Below, one piece after another: positions 1 to 53,298 of a stretch of 64,000 nt of DNA. Positions within the stretch are counted from its first letter, which is position 1. Each line of letters begins with the position of its first letter. Origin of the DNA: Pholis gunnellus (Eukaryota; Chordata; Actinopteri; Perciformes; Pholidae). Below the pieces are notes generated by a model, which did no database searches, was not told where the DNA came from, and saw nothing but the letters and a program-made list of their open reading frames with translations. Location: positions 24,832,708 through 24,896,707 of the forward strand of contig OU342805.1 of NCBI GenBank assembly GCA_910591455.2, given 5' to 3'. The translations under genes and the position numbers were made by a program.

Positions 1-528
1 CTAAAAAATCCGTCTCTTTAGCTGCTAAATGCTCCACTATGTTCACCAGTGAGTCTCCATCTGTGTTTGTCTGTCGTTTTGCTGCTGAGCAGGTAGTGAA
101 CAGTCGGCTCTGAAAACAGATGCATTCTGATGAGAGTGGATCAGAACAGTAAAGTTGCAGCTGTTTAGATAAACAATGAGCTCAAAACGCACTATAAAGC
201 TCTGTAAAGTTTAACAGAGCTGCAGATTGACCCATTTCATGATTAGATATATATTGATTATAGCCGCTCTAAAAAAGAATATCTATCTATATAAACACAC
301 ATACATATTGTATAAGATACTGTTGGTTGTTTCTGGAAAGTATACATTTAGAACAACGCCAGAGAAGTTTGTTAGTTTGAGTCTTTTCAGAGGTCAAACA
401 GAAAAAACCCAAGAGGACAAAGCAGAAGAAGATATCAGTTATTATTAATTCAGATGTGTTTATCCTGCGGCCACAATAAGTACAAGTTAGTCCACCGTAG
501 GGAGGAAAACAGCTGGCCTCTCTGACTG

Positions 529-530
<2 letters not shown>

Positions 531-566
<36 letters not shown>
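531..566. repeat. (TG)18 microsatellite
   Basis: Perfect TG dinucleotide run, 36 bases. It is opposed by the CA array at 701-785. Confidence 0.98.
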
Positions 567-569
<3 letters not shown>

Positions 570-696
570 GCAGAGCGCTGGCTGCTGTTACTGTAGGTGG
601 GTGTTAGCATCGAGGCTAATGAACCCCATAGGGACCGAATAGGACTGCCTGTGGACATGTTAATGCTCAGTGAGTGTAGATGTATCCTGTAGGAGG

Positions 697-700
<4 letters not shown>

Positions 701-785
<85 letters not shown>
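701..785. repeat. (CA)42 microsatellite
   Basis: Perfect CA run of 85 bases. Together with the TG run 135 bases to the left it forms an inverted dinucleotide pair. Confidence 0.98.
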
Positions 786-786
<1 letters not shown>

Positions 787-1715
787 AGAGTTCCAGACTG
801 TGAGATGAGTCACAGGGGAAGACGACGCTGTGAAGGTGCTGCTGTTTAGCTCCAACACCGACTGAGCGAAGAATAAAAATATCCAATAAGCTTTTTGTCC
901 CACACTGCACGCCGTCTTTAATTTCTGTACTGAAGCTCTGCAGCAGAGTGTGAAATTAACTGGACAACAATCTCCCATTCAACCTACACTGTGTTACTTT
1001 TAATTTAACACAAACATGTTGAACATGTTGAACGGTTTCCGACATGAAGCTCCAGTCAGAGACGCGAGCGATGAGTCTGAACCGGATTTTAAATATGATA
1101 ACAGTGTTTATCGCCTCCGTTTCAGAGTCTGACCTGAGACAGACGTGAGCAGCAAATATTCACGGTGAACATCAACAAACCAATAAAGAAAACATTTAGA
1201 GTTTTGTAGTTTCCTTCAGCAACATGAATCCACACTAAAGTAGTAACTTTAAAACAAAATATAATTCAGGTTCGTCAGTTTTCATTCTCCCTCCGCCTTC
1301 AGTTTCATGAACTCTGAGTGGAGACATATAAGATATGGTTGTTGTGTAGATTGACCCCCGAATGATGTGATGAGATTACGATCCAAGCAGGATATTTTGT
1401 TCTAACGCTGACCTCGTGAGTTTTTCTTGAACATTACTGCTGGTAGATTCTTTTAGTTTGTATTAACAACTAAAAACTAGTTATAGTAACATTTATTACC
1501 AAGACATTGTGTTTATCTGTTTCTCTGGATAAATGAGCCCAAAACAGCTCACGTTTCAATCTAATTACCTAAACTAGCTTCTTACAGCAGCTCTTAGAAA
1601 TTAACTGTTTGTAGAGAATTAAATCTCTGCTCACCGCCCTGATGAAACAGGTCTTTACCTCCCGTTGTTTCTGGGACTTTCGTTTGATTTTGGGAAGATG
1701 AAGGCGAGGACGGTA

Positions 1716-1877
1716 GGGGGGGAGGAGGAGGGGGGGAGGAGGAAGAGGAGGAGGGGGAAGAGGAGGAAGAGGAGGAGGGGGAGGAGGAGGATGAGGAGGG
1801 GGAAGAGGAGGAAGAGGAGGAGGGGGAGGAGGAGGATGGGGAGGGGGAAGAGGAGGAAGAGGAGGAGGAGGAGGAGG
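1716..1877. repeat. Polypurine minisatellite, about 45-bp unit, 3+ copies
   Basis: The plus strand is pure G/A apart from two T's and a few edge bases. The unit combines a GGGGGAAGAGGAGGAAGA part with a GGGGGAGGAGGAGGATG part and repeats about every 45 bases. It is in the site-C intron, about 310-475 bases past the donor, so the transcript carries a long C/U tract. The open frames across it (proline- and arginine-rich) are repeat artefacts. Confidence 0.9.
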
Positions 1878-2190
1878 GTACAGCTGGAATTTGATTTGAA
1901 GTTTCTTTCTTTCGCAGGCGACAGCGATCAGCTTCCCGGGTTTGAACAACAGTTCACCAGTGAGACGACTGACAGCAAACAAACAAAAAAATAATAAAAA
2001 ATAACTCTAATCTTTCTTCCAGAGCCTCCTGCATCACCATGGCAACTGATGTTTTCTGCAGCTCTCTTGACACAACAGATATTTGAGTCACCACCTCGGA
2101 AACCTGATATCAGAAAAACCTTAAAACAAAGAGTAAAGTTAGAGTTGGTCGGACTCCGCGGTGGGCTGGGTGTCGGAGCGGCGGGCGTAC

Positions 2191-44351
<42,161 letters not shown>

Positions 44352-44474
44352 GTCGGTCCTCTTCACAGCAGTGTCGTTAGTGTTGGTTTTGTAGTTTTTT
44401 TTATTCCTCCGAGTGTCTTTTTTTTTAAAAATCGATCTAAGCGTTAAGACTGGGCCGTCAGTTCACAGGAATTG

Positions 44475-44487
44475 TGGGTAGTGTAGT
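44475..44487 (-). promoter_or_regulatory. ACTAYRNNNCCCR-type promoter motif upstream of the start codon
   Basis: On the minus strand the sequence is ACTACACTACCCA followed by CAATTCC, a full match to the vertebrate promoter motif ACTAYRNNNCCCR and a partial match to the ZNF143-type consensus. It sits 124-136 bases upstream of the ATG. This is compatible with a proximal promoter and with the start-codon exon being a first exon. No transcription start could be placed, and chance occurrence is possible. Confidence 0.35.
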
Positions 44488-45154
44488 TCTCACAGGAGGC
44501 AGGAGATGAGCGCTGAGGTTAGCTCCTGACCCGGATGCTCCTCTTGGGTTACGATGGAAACAGGGGAGTAAACATGTTCTGGTCTCTGCAGAGGAAACAA
44601 ACAGGAAAAACAGGGTTTCATAAACCAGATTCACACAGGAAACGGTCTGAACATCATCGTCACAGAGATCAGCTTAAGACTCTGATTTTCACTAATTAAT
44701 AGCACAGAGACTAATTGGGCCAATTAGAGGAGAGTTTCTCATCTCAGATTATTAAAGGAGTCCACCGACTCAGCGAGGTCGTTAAGATGTAAACGGATTA
44801 TCGCTTTGTGCCGCTCCTCTGAGACGCATGATTGGATGGTAAATATCTGCTGCTCTCCATGAACCGTCGGCTCTGAGGTTATGACTCAGATATAGAAACG
44901 AGACGGATTTCATTCTTCACAACAAAACGTGGGAATTACCGGAAAATAAAACAATACATCAAGTTCAATCTGCTAAATTCAAGTTTGAAAAAGCCAGAAA
45001 CCTTAATGTACACACGCATTAACAGTCACACTTATATTAAAAGGTGTCAAATTAAAAAAAACGAGCAAAGAAAATAATTTGAAATGGAGGAAAATCTATT
45101 TCTTTGATTGATACGGGGAAATAAGAAGTCATTCTGTGAATATATTATAGCGAA

Positions 45155-45300
45155 GACCTCCGCCAAGGCCGTTTCCACAGGTGAAAAATAATGTGTATCC
45201 ACCTTGTGATTTGGATCCGCTCCATCATGTAACGTTCCCCCAAACTACATGAAAATCAGGTCTGTAGCTTTAACGTAATCCTGCCGACAAAACTATCCGA
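45155..45300 (+). repeat. SINE-like dispersed repeat
   Basis: AAGACCTCCGCCAAGGCCGT, TTTGGATCCGCTCCATCATG, CATGAAAATCAGGTCTGTAG and GTAATCCTGCCGACAAA match a well-known teleost short repeat from recall. The opposite-strand fragment is at 5150-5265. Confidence 0.7.
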
Positions 45301-45480
45301 ACCGCAAATAAAGTGGATAAGAAATCAGAAAGAAAACCAGAGACACCGGGATGAAGACAAAAGGTATTATAACACATACACGAGTAGCTGGATTACTTTC
45401 TCCTGCGGGGTGAACACACTGCAGCTCTGAGAGCCAATCAGCATCAAGCAGAGGACGATAAAGGGAGAATTACACAGGGT

Positions 45481-45482
<2 letters not shown>

Positions 45483-45519
<37 letters not shown>
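45483..45519. repeat. (GT)18 microsatellite
   Basis: GT run, opposed to the CA array at 45642-45750. Confidence 0.97.
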
Positions 45520-45525
<6 letters not shown>

Positions 45526-45640
45526 TGTGTATGGCCAAAGTGTGGCATTCCAACCCATCACCACAGATTATGTAAGTGCACTTCAAAGGCTGTCCTCCAT
45601 TTTTCACTGTTTAGCGGCCCGTCATGGACACACACACTCA

Positions 45641-45755
<115 letters not shown>

Positions 45756-46129
45756 CACACAGCATCACAGCCTGTTAGAAAAGACTGCAGTTGGTGCTGG
45801 AGTCAGGGTTTGTGGTACAAGGGTCAGTGGAAATGGCAAACGCTGAGCCATTTGGAGAGCAAGTACAGTGGAAAACATTAACCTCGTAACACGGCTGGTT
45901 TCTCCTTAAAGCGGTTAGAATAATTAAGTTATTTTGCCTTTCAGACAAGATATTTAAGGGACGAAAGCTGCTTGTATAATATTTGGCACTCGGTCCACAG
46001 GGGGAGCGACATCACTGCGGTTTCACGGAGGTGAAACGTTTTAATGATGCATTTTTAAAACGTGCACGGAGTGGTCACTTTATTTTTTTTAGTCCATCTC
46101 TTTGGCAGCCGCATAAATACTTTGATACC

Positions 46130-46165
46130 AATGAGCTCAATGAGCTCAATGAGCTCAATGAGCTA
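46130..46165. repeat. AATGAGCTC tandem repeat, 4 copies
   Basis: Three exact 9-base units and a fourth ending AATGAGCTA. Each contains the palindrome GAGCTC. Confidence 0.97.
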
Positions 46166-46285
46166 AGAATCAAAGTCATGTTTTTACCTCCACAGGTAAG
46201 TTTGTAGCTTTTCTTTTATAGATCAAAGGAAGCAGATACTTTCTAACACTGAGTTTCTATTCAAGCCATGAAGAGCTCCAACTAA

Positions 46286-46556
46286 GGCTGGGCTATATAT
46301 CGATATGAGACTAGATATCGTCTTAGATATCTTAATATCGTAATATTTTTATTAAGTGTTGTCTGAACTTACCAGACTGTTCTAGCTGTTTTATTATTTG
46401 CTTTTATCAACTTAGTCATTATAGCCACATTACTGATGATTATTTCTCAAAAACTTCATTGTGTTAATATTTTGTAAAATAGGCATCTCTACAGTATCGT
46501 CATTTTATTTGTTCAAAAATATTGTGATATTTGATTTCCTCCATGTTGCCCAGCCC
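46286..46556. mobile_element. Non-autonomous element with GGCTGGGC / GCCCAGCC termini
   Basis: The left AAGGCTGGGCTATATATCGA and the right ATGTTGCCCAGCCCC form short inverted termini. Internal ATGAGACTAGATATCGTCTT, CTTACCAGACTGTTCTAGCT and TTACTGATGATTATTTCTCA match a common teleost repeat from recall. Non-coding. Confidence 0.75.
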
Positions 46557-47209
46557 CGACTGTCCCTTAACATCATCTATGGAGAACGTGCACTCTTCCT
46601 TCTGGAAGCAGGTTGAGCCTGAAACCCCTCACTTCACAACTCAGTACCTGTAGAAATGTGCATCACTCCATACTCTCCGCTTGTATCCATTAAAGCTCAA
46701 CAAAAATGCACTTTTCTTAGGCTCCGAGTGAAACATCCGGGACCGTCACTCTGAACTCTACAGGGTTCTGTTGGTTTGTTCCACCGTATCCGTTCAGAGT
46801 TCTCTGGAGGTCCCTCAGGGTCTAAACCCCCGGAACTGAATCAGGAATCAGAGTCAGGACTCATTACCTCTTCATTAAATAGACTCAATAAACGAGACGT
46901 GAACCCAGGCACTGAACGTCGCATTCAGCTCGTCCACGTTTGTGCCTCCAGTGGAAGTCGGGTAAATTAGACCAGTACAGGATTATTAAGTGTCACTTTT
47001 GATTTTTTTTAGGGGGACCGCAAGACAGCAACAGATTTATTGTGTCGTTCTTTATTTGCTGTGCTTGAAAAGGTTTCTAGAATTTTGAAAAATTGCCGCA
47101 AGAAGGTCAATTTGTCTCCGTCTGTTAACCTGTAACCTCCTCCGTTATTTTCAGGTTCAAACTGTCTTTTAGATGTTTCACAATGTTCCTCACATCAGGT
47201 TTCACACAG

Positions 47210-47251
47210 TGCTGTGTGCGTGTGCGTGTGCGTGTGTGTGCGTGTGTGTGT
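47210..47251. repeat. (GTGTGC)n / GT tract
   Basis: Mixed GTGTGC and GT units. Confidence 0.93.
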
Positions 47252-47729
47252 TGAACAGACCAGAACAATGAATGCCTTCTCTCTGTGTTCACTAATTATC
47301 CGTCTGTTCATCGACCAGAAGTCGAGTCATTATTACAACGAGACAACAGAGGAATAAAATGAAATAAAAATGCCCACAGACGTCACCGCATTAATGTTTG
47401 TTGTACACTATTACACAAATAGTCGGTGATGTCATTGTGATGGAACGTGTTAATTATAGACAATGAGATTTAATTACATGGGCACAAAGAAGAAGGACTG
47501 AACAAGTATTTCATTAAAACAGAGCAAATAGGTGCATAATTCTACATGAATGATTCGGATTCACATTGGAGCAACAGCAGCGTTTCGTCTAAAGTTAATG
47601 GAAATAATGAAATATGAGGCTTAACAGCCACTTTATCTCATGTCATAGGAAGTAAATACAACAGCTTTCTGGCTGCTCTTCAATATGTGACTAGTTTTCC
47701 CTTTTTAGGATCGAAAACTCTTTCTACTC

Positions 47730-47935
47730 TTCACAACATTAATATTACTTTATATCGCTATTGAACAACATTTCGGAGGCAAATATTGGACACATGAATG
47801 CATCAGTAACAAAAGTCCAGAAATATAAATATAATTCTGCTTGCAAAAGAAGTACTTTTACTTTTGGTACTTGAAGTATATTTTCATTGTTGTACTTTTT
47901 TACTTTTAAGATTTTGAATGCAAGACTGTTTCTTA
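47730..47935 (+). repeat. Dispersed repeat (GTACTTTTACTTTTGGTACT type), copy 2
   Basis: CAACATTTCGGAGGCAAATA parallels CAACATTTCGGGGGAAGATT in the 43.1-kb copy. The 3' part, GTACTTTTACTTTTGGTACT and AAGATTTTGAATGCAAGACT, is the expected end of the same family. Confidence 0.65.
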
Positions 47936-47954
47936 AAACCTGCATTCTCTCTAT

Positions 47955-48235
47955 TGACCACCAGGGGGCGACTCCTCTGGTTGTATAGAAGTCTATGAGA
48001 AAATGACTCTACTTCTCTCTTGATTTATTACCTCAGTAAACATTGTAAACATGAGTTTATGGTCTCAATCTCTAGTTTCAAGTCTTCTTCAATACAGCAT
48101 GATGTTCATTTATTAAATGATGGTCCATTTAGAGTCAAACCGACCATAAAGCAGAGTCTGCTTTAGGGCGGGGCTACCTTGGGACTGACAGGTCGCTACC
48201 AGAGCCGTATGTGGTCCACGGCTAGCTGCAGTAAT
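47955..48235 (+). repeat. Dispersed repeat (GACCACCAGGGGGCGACTCC type)
   Basis: GACCACCAGGGGGCGACTCC, GTATAGAAGTCTATGAGAAA, GTAAACATTGTAAACATGAG and GACAGGTCGCTACCAGAGCC are diagnostic blocks of an abundant teleost repeat from recall. Its first bases carry a CTCF-core match. Confidence 0.75.
47958..47970 (+). promoter_or_regulatory. CTCF-core-like motif in a dispersed repeat
   Basis: CCACCAGGGGGCG, full match to CCASYAGRKGGCR, lies at the left end of the repeat at 47955-48235. Confidence 0.35.
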
Positions 48236-49072
48236 ACTGGACTAGTCGTTTCAAAACACAGAGGCAAAGAAAAGCATGAGAATGATGTTCAAAAACAAAA
48301 ACAACATTCTGAAGTTTAAAAGATACGATAAAAGTCAATCAAATACTAATAGAGACTAGAATACAGAGTTTACTAGTGCAGTAATAATTTGTGGTAGCTA
48401 GTCGACCTACTGGAGCGCGGCTAGTTTATGAGTGCAGAGTCGTGACGCTGATGCATTTTACATGACTGACCATGACATGACATCACTTTCTCACGGGTCA
48501 GCATTAACTCCGGTTAGTGGTAATGTGGAGATGGTGTGGAGACGGGTGAGTGGTGCTACGGACTTGTAAGAGCCCCATGTAACCGAGCTGCGGTCCTTCG
48601 CTATTAAGTCCTAATGTGCCTTTTAACGCACTAATACCCAGCAGAAAACACTCACTACAAAGCTCTTATAGAATCTGTGCACTGGAACTCAACGTTACCT
48701 GATGAAGCGAACACAAGTGTGCAGGATCTTCTGGTTCTTTAACAGCTAACGCACAAAACAAATCAGAGTCGACAGAATCTCAAAGAATTTAAGACTGCAT
48801 TTAAGGTCGCTACTGTCTTAAACCATTAAAAACAACCAGCCTGCTTTAGTTTACAGTGGATCTGATGGGAGCTCAAGCAACACAGCTCCACTATACAGCT
48901 CACTGCATTTAAGGATCGGTGTATTTCACCATTTAACGCAACGTTTTCTAACACAACAGTCGTAGCATAAAAACGTGATCCTACTGTGAGCTGTGGGAAG
49001 AGTAGAAGAAGAATTATGAAAGAAAGAAAAACTACACAACGGGCACATTTTGGGTGGAGTTACACGAACAAT

Positions 49073-49097
49073 ACCCCCCCACACACACACACACACC
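49073..49097. repeat. C-run plus CA tract
   Basis: TACCCCCCCACACACACACA. Confidence 0.95.
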
Positions 49098-50835
49098 TTT
49101 AGAGTTTGTTAACTGCACCACCACACCCACGTCAGTCCAAAGGGGAGCATTCCTACCTTTAGACCTGATAGACACACCTGCTGACACACACACACACTAA
49201 CCTTTTCCTGCCCTTCATGTGACTCAGTGTGTATGTGTGTGTGCTTTAACGAACAAGTGTCTGATTAACGCAGACTAATACGTGCACATACACACACATT
49301 CACGCTCCACCAGCTCTACCACACTGTTACTTAGCACGTAGCATATAGCGATTGTTCTACAGGGAGAGAAGGGAAGTGATTTGCAAAGACAATACGAACA
49401 GAGAAACAGCTGATCTGCATGTCATACTGAAGAACTGCTTCCTGTTTTTATGGTTTCTCTTTTTCAGTCCCTAAACTCTCGTCCTGTAAGTCAACCTGGG
49501 TTTGTTGATGGTGATCGAGCTGCGTTGCAGTCGCACACATCACGGCCCTGATTGTGCTGCTGTCAGGCTAAAATGATTCCTGTTTAGTTCCTTAAAATTA
49601 GTTTGAGGATTGATTTGTTAATCCTGGTGTTTTTCTTGAATTACAGCGCACTCTTATTTTGAAATAAAGGCAAAGCTGCTCGAGAGGTGAAACTATTATC
49701 AGCATTCGAGTTTGTTTCGTAAATGGAGAACAAAAGGCTGTGCAATGGTTCAATTAAAAGGCCAGAGAGAGAGAGAGACAGAGATCCCTTTGATCCACAG
49801 CTGAATAAGAACAGAAGAAACCACCAGTCACTTGTAAAAGAAACTGGAAGCTTAGCATCAAAAATGTGTGCAGATTTAAATGGGAACCAGTTCCTGTTTC
49901 AGTGTCAAGAGCACAATAATGAATAATCAACATGCAACCTGTTGCTTTAGCGAAGCTCTTTGTCAAACTTCACTATTTCACTTCACTATTGGAATATCAG
50001 CTGAACAGACAACAGACTGACTAATCACAGCTTAAACCTCTTCCTTCTAAACATCCATCTAGACTACAGAGAGCACAAAGAAACATGGCTACCCTAAGTA
50101 TTTAGAGCCCAAATGCACAGATTCAATAATGACTGAGGGTCACCGACGCTTTTCTGGACTGGAAAACAAAATTGGAAATCCAAGTTCAACAGTACTTTTC
50201 TCTGTTAGGTAACACTGTGGGGATTGATTTTTTCTGTTAAAATAGACATTATTGAAGGAAAGAAGAATATCTGATCGTCTATACGTATAGGGAAGTCTTC
50301 CTTATAAATGTAGACGTGATAATTACACCAACAGGTCATAATGAGTTTCATGTGCTCATCTGAAATCGTATTCATATCAACACTCTTACATTAGAAATCT
50401 AAAGAAAGAGAGGAACATAGGCTGAACCCGAATATATCGCTGACCCCAAAAACTGTCACTCTACAGCTCAGGATGCAGCGACTTCCTGTTGACACAGCTT
50501 TTGATTGGACGGTTGCTCCACGTTACTAAAAATCTTTACTAGCTGAGACATTCCTCACATTTTCAACGTTGGAACCTGGTTGGAATGAATCACTACTTTT
50601 GAACCAGTCGGTTAAGAACTGAGGAAGAAGATGAATACAGAAGGTGACTCTGTGGTTCATCAGTGAAGCAGAACGACTCTGCAGACTGAGGCACTGCCAC
50701 CAGATGAGCAGCACAGAAGAAAAAGACAATGAGAGACTGAAATGAGTTACAGAAGCTAGACAGGAAGTGATGTCAGGACTTTAGCCCTTTCTATATATAG
50801 ACGGAGCATCTATGCCGCCATAAGACCAGCAGAGA

Positions 50836-50860
50836 GTGTGTGTGCGTGTGTGTGTGTGTG
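50836..50860. repeat. (GT)n microsatellite
   Basis: Short GT run with one GC. Confidence 0.95.
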
Positions 50861-50954
50861 AGGGCCAGTAAGTCTGTTCTCTGTCCATCTTATCCGTTTG
50901 TTATTGACTCTAGATGAAATTATGCTGCCGCCACCATGTTGCCAACCACTCAGC

Positions 50955-51022
50955 TTGTGTGTGTGTGCGTGTGCGTGTGCGTGTGCGTGTGCGTGTGTGT
51001 GTGTGTGTGTGCGTGTGTGTGC
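50955..51022. repeat. (GTGTGC)n / GT tract
   Basis: About five GTGTGC-type units then GT. The matching Thr/Arg/His frames are artefacts. Confidence 0.95.
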
Positions 51023-51171
51023 AGAAAGTGACCAATAAAAAGGCCAAGCGGAACTGATTTATATGGTTGAGGGTGAACCAGCAGAGGGGACAGTCTGTAA
51101 TCCTGGACCTGGTGTGTCTGGGTCTGTCTGTGGGGTTTTCTTCACCGGACTTTTGCAGAAATGATTCAACA

Positions 51172-51172
<1 letters not shown>

Positions 51173-51203
<31 letters not shown>

Positions 51204-51236
51204 ACGTGTGTGTGCACGTGTGTGTGCGTGTGTGTA
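51173..51236. repeat. (GT)n with GCACGTGT units
   Basis: GT run interrupted by two GCACGTGT units, each containing the palindrome CACGTG. Confidence 0.95.
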
Positions 51237-52441
51237 CTGTTTGACAACATAAACCAGCAGGCATCCTGTTTCATGCTGTGTTCGTATCATTTGGAGATGG
51301 AAAGATTCCCGTGTTTATGACTTGTGGATGTTTATTGTCATTGGGTTTTCCCTCCATACTCTGACGGTAATGTGGAGCAGAGGCTGGCGGAGGAAGAAGA
51401 AGAAGATGAAGAAGAAGCAGAAGAAGAGGGGATTCATTTCTTTTGTTTGGGTGTTTTTAGTTTGGACAGAAACCTTTTTGATAAACACCTGAAGATGTGC
51501 ACACGTCGTTTCACACGTTAACAGTTTTCAGAAATAATCCGCCTCGGCGAGGACGTGATGTGTGTTTTGGCAGAGCGCTCGGCGGGATTATATTTGGTTA
51601 AATTAAACAAAAAATCAAGAAGCAGAATGAGTCACACTGAATAACATCACATCCTCCATGTTGATGCTGTAAGGGAAAGAGATGTAGAATAACATGGCAG
51701 AACGCTGGACGACTCATTTAAACATTTTACCAAAAAGGCTTTTAGCTTTTGTTAAATTCTCATGAGGGGCCGCATCAATCAGCTGTTGTCAGTAATCCAA
51801 CACGCAAAGCTAATCCAGCACCAGAGAACGTCTTACAGTAAAGACCTCTCCATTAACAACCACCGGTCATCATGTGACTGAAGCTCCACACTCAAAATCA
51901 ACTGAACTGGTTCCATTCGCTGGAAAAGACCGTGGGGATGTGGTCAAAAGGCCAGTAAGTGGGCCGTGAGCAAAGGCTTTCCACAAAGTTGTAAACAATA
52001 CGACCTCTTATCAAAATGTCTCTAATCTCTGTCTCCTTCTTCTAACTCGTCGCCCCTCCTTCTCTGCAGCTTGGACTATTTCATCATCACGCAGTTATGA
52101 AACCAGGACGTGAACAAACAAGATTTAGTGAATGGGAGGCCGGACACACCTCCTGGTGGAGACGGTCACGATGTCACTGAATACTGGAGACAGACGGTCC
52201 CATTCACCAACTTTACAATATTTCACCAAACAGTTTAGAGACCGCTTTCATCGACTGCATAAACATTGAAAGAGGAAACGCGTGACCAGTTTCAGTTCAC
52301 GAAGGGTCGACTCTCCATTATCTTGCATCAGACCGTCACCCCTCTGTTCAGCTGCTGTTATCCTCCCTCCTCTTCCTCCTCTCTGCCTCTGCAGACACAC
52401 CTGCTCTGCATACTAAAAGAGCAGCCTGCACCTCCCTCCTC

Positions 52442-52467
52442 CACACACACACACACACACACACACA
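52442..52467. repeat. (CA)13 microsatellite
   Basis: Short perfect CA run. Confidence 0.97.
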
Positions 52468-52550
52468 ATCTCACTATGCAAACTGGCTGCTGGCCACACC
52501 CTCCACACAGAGAGGAACTTTTTTCTTTTCTTGTTGCACCCAGCAACAGA

Positions 52551-52678
<128 letters not shown>

Positions 52679-52788
52679 CCATTGAATCATGTCACAGACT
52701 TCAGACAGACATTTCTACATGCAGAGCACGTCAAGCAGCCGACACTGAGCTTGTGTGTGTGTGTTTGGTCTAGACAACGATGTATGTG

Positions 52789-52926
52789 TATGAGAGAGAC
52801 AGAGAGAGAGAGACAGAGAGAGACAGGGAGAGAGAGAGAGACACAGAGAGAGAGAGAGACAGGGAGAGAGAGGGAGAGAGAGAGAGAGAGAGGGACAGGG
52901 GGAGAGAGAGAGAGAGAGAGAGAGAG
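52789..52926. repeat. (GA)n with GACAGAGAGAG variants
   Basis: 138 bases of nearly pure GA with periodic GACA and GGGA interruptions. Frames of alternating Arg-Glu or Leu-Ser are artefacts. Confidence 0.97.
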
Positions 52927-53085
52927 TGTCGCAGCATGCCAGACGGAGTAATAAGAGAGCGCAAGAAGCCAGGAATGCAGGAGACCACACCCATATCTGC
53001 AGTCATGTGACCAGGGTGGAAAAAGGAAATCCCCACACTGCAGAGAGACCGAGAGGCAGGGATCTGGACTCACTGTGGAGCGTCA

Positions 53086-53087
<2 letters not shown>

Positions 53088-53129
<42 letters not shown>
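53088..53129. repeat. (CA)21 microsatellite
   Basis: Perfect CA run. Confidence 0.97.
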
Positions 53130-53133
<4 letters not shown>

Positions 53134-53264
53134 TCGATCTAGGAATCATTTCCGGGACATTTTCACAAACACACACGGCTGTTTGTCTCAGTTTAGTTTG
53201 TGTCAATGATGCTCATTGTATGGACAATTACAGAGGATCATGTGCAATTCAGGACATGTGCAAA

Positions 53265-53298
53265 CCCCCCCCCCCCCCCCCCACCCCCCACCCCCCCA
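53265..53298. repeat. Poly-C tract
   Basis: C18, then A-interrupted C6 and C7 runs. The complementary strand has G-runs able to form a quadruplex. Confidence 0.97.

Larger units (their letters stand above)
1..2190. other. Site-C intron (partial) of atp2b4; repeats only
   Basis: Intronic sequence 3' of exon 19, extending past the left edge. It holds (TG)18 at 531-566, (CA)n at 701-785 and a polypurine array at 1716-1877. I searched for the expected next exon (residues resembling VVNAFRSSLYEGLEKPE) and did not find it. Nothing else recognisable is present. Confidence 0.7.

Noticed and set aside
1569..1994. Proline-rich and Arg/Gly-rich frames across the polypurine array
   Set aside because: Low-complexity translation of a minisatellite in an intron; no splice or homology support.
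1..2190. Possible next atp2b4 exon after the site-C donor
   Set aside because: No minus-strand sequence resembling the second half of the calmodulin-binding domain with a fitting acceptor was found.
52687..53073. Ser/Leu and Arg/Glu repeat proteins over the GA array
   Set aside because: Direct translation of (GA)n; no other coding signal.
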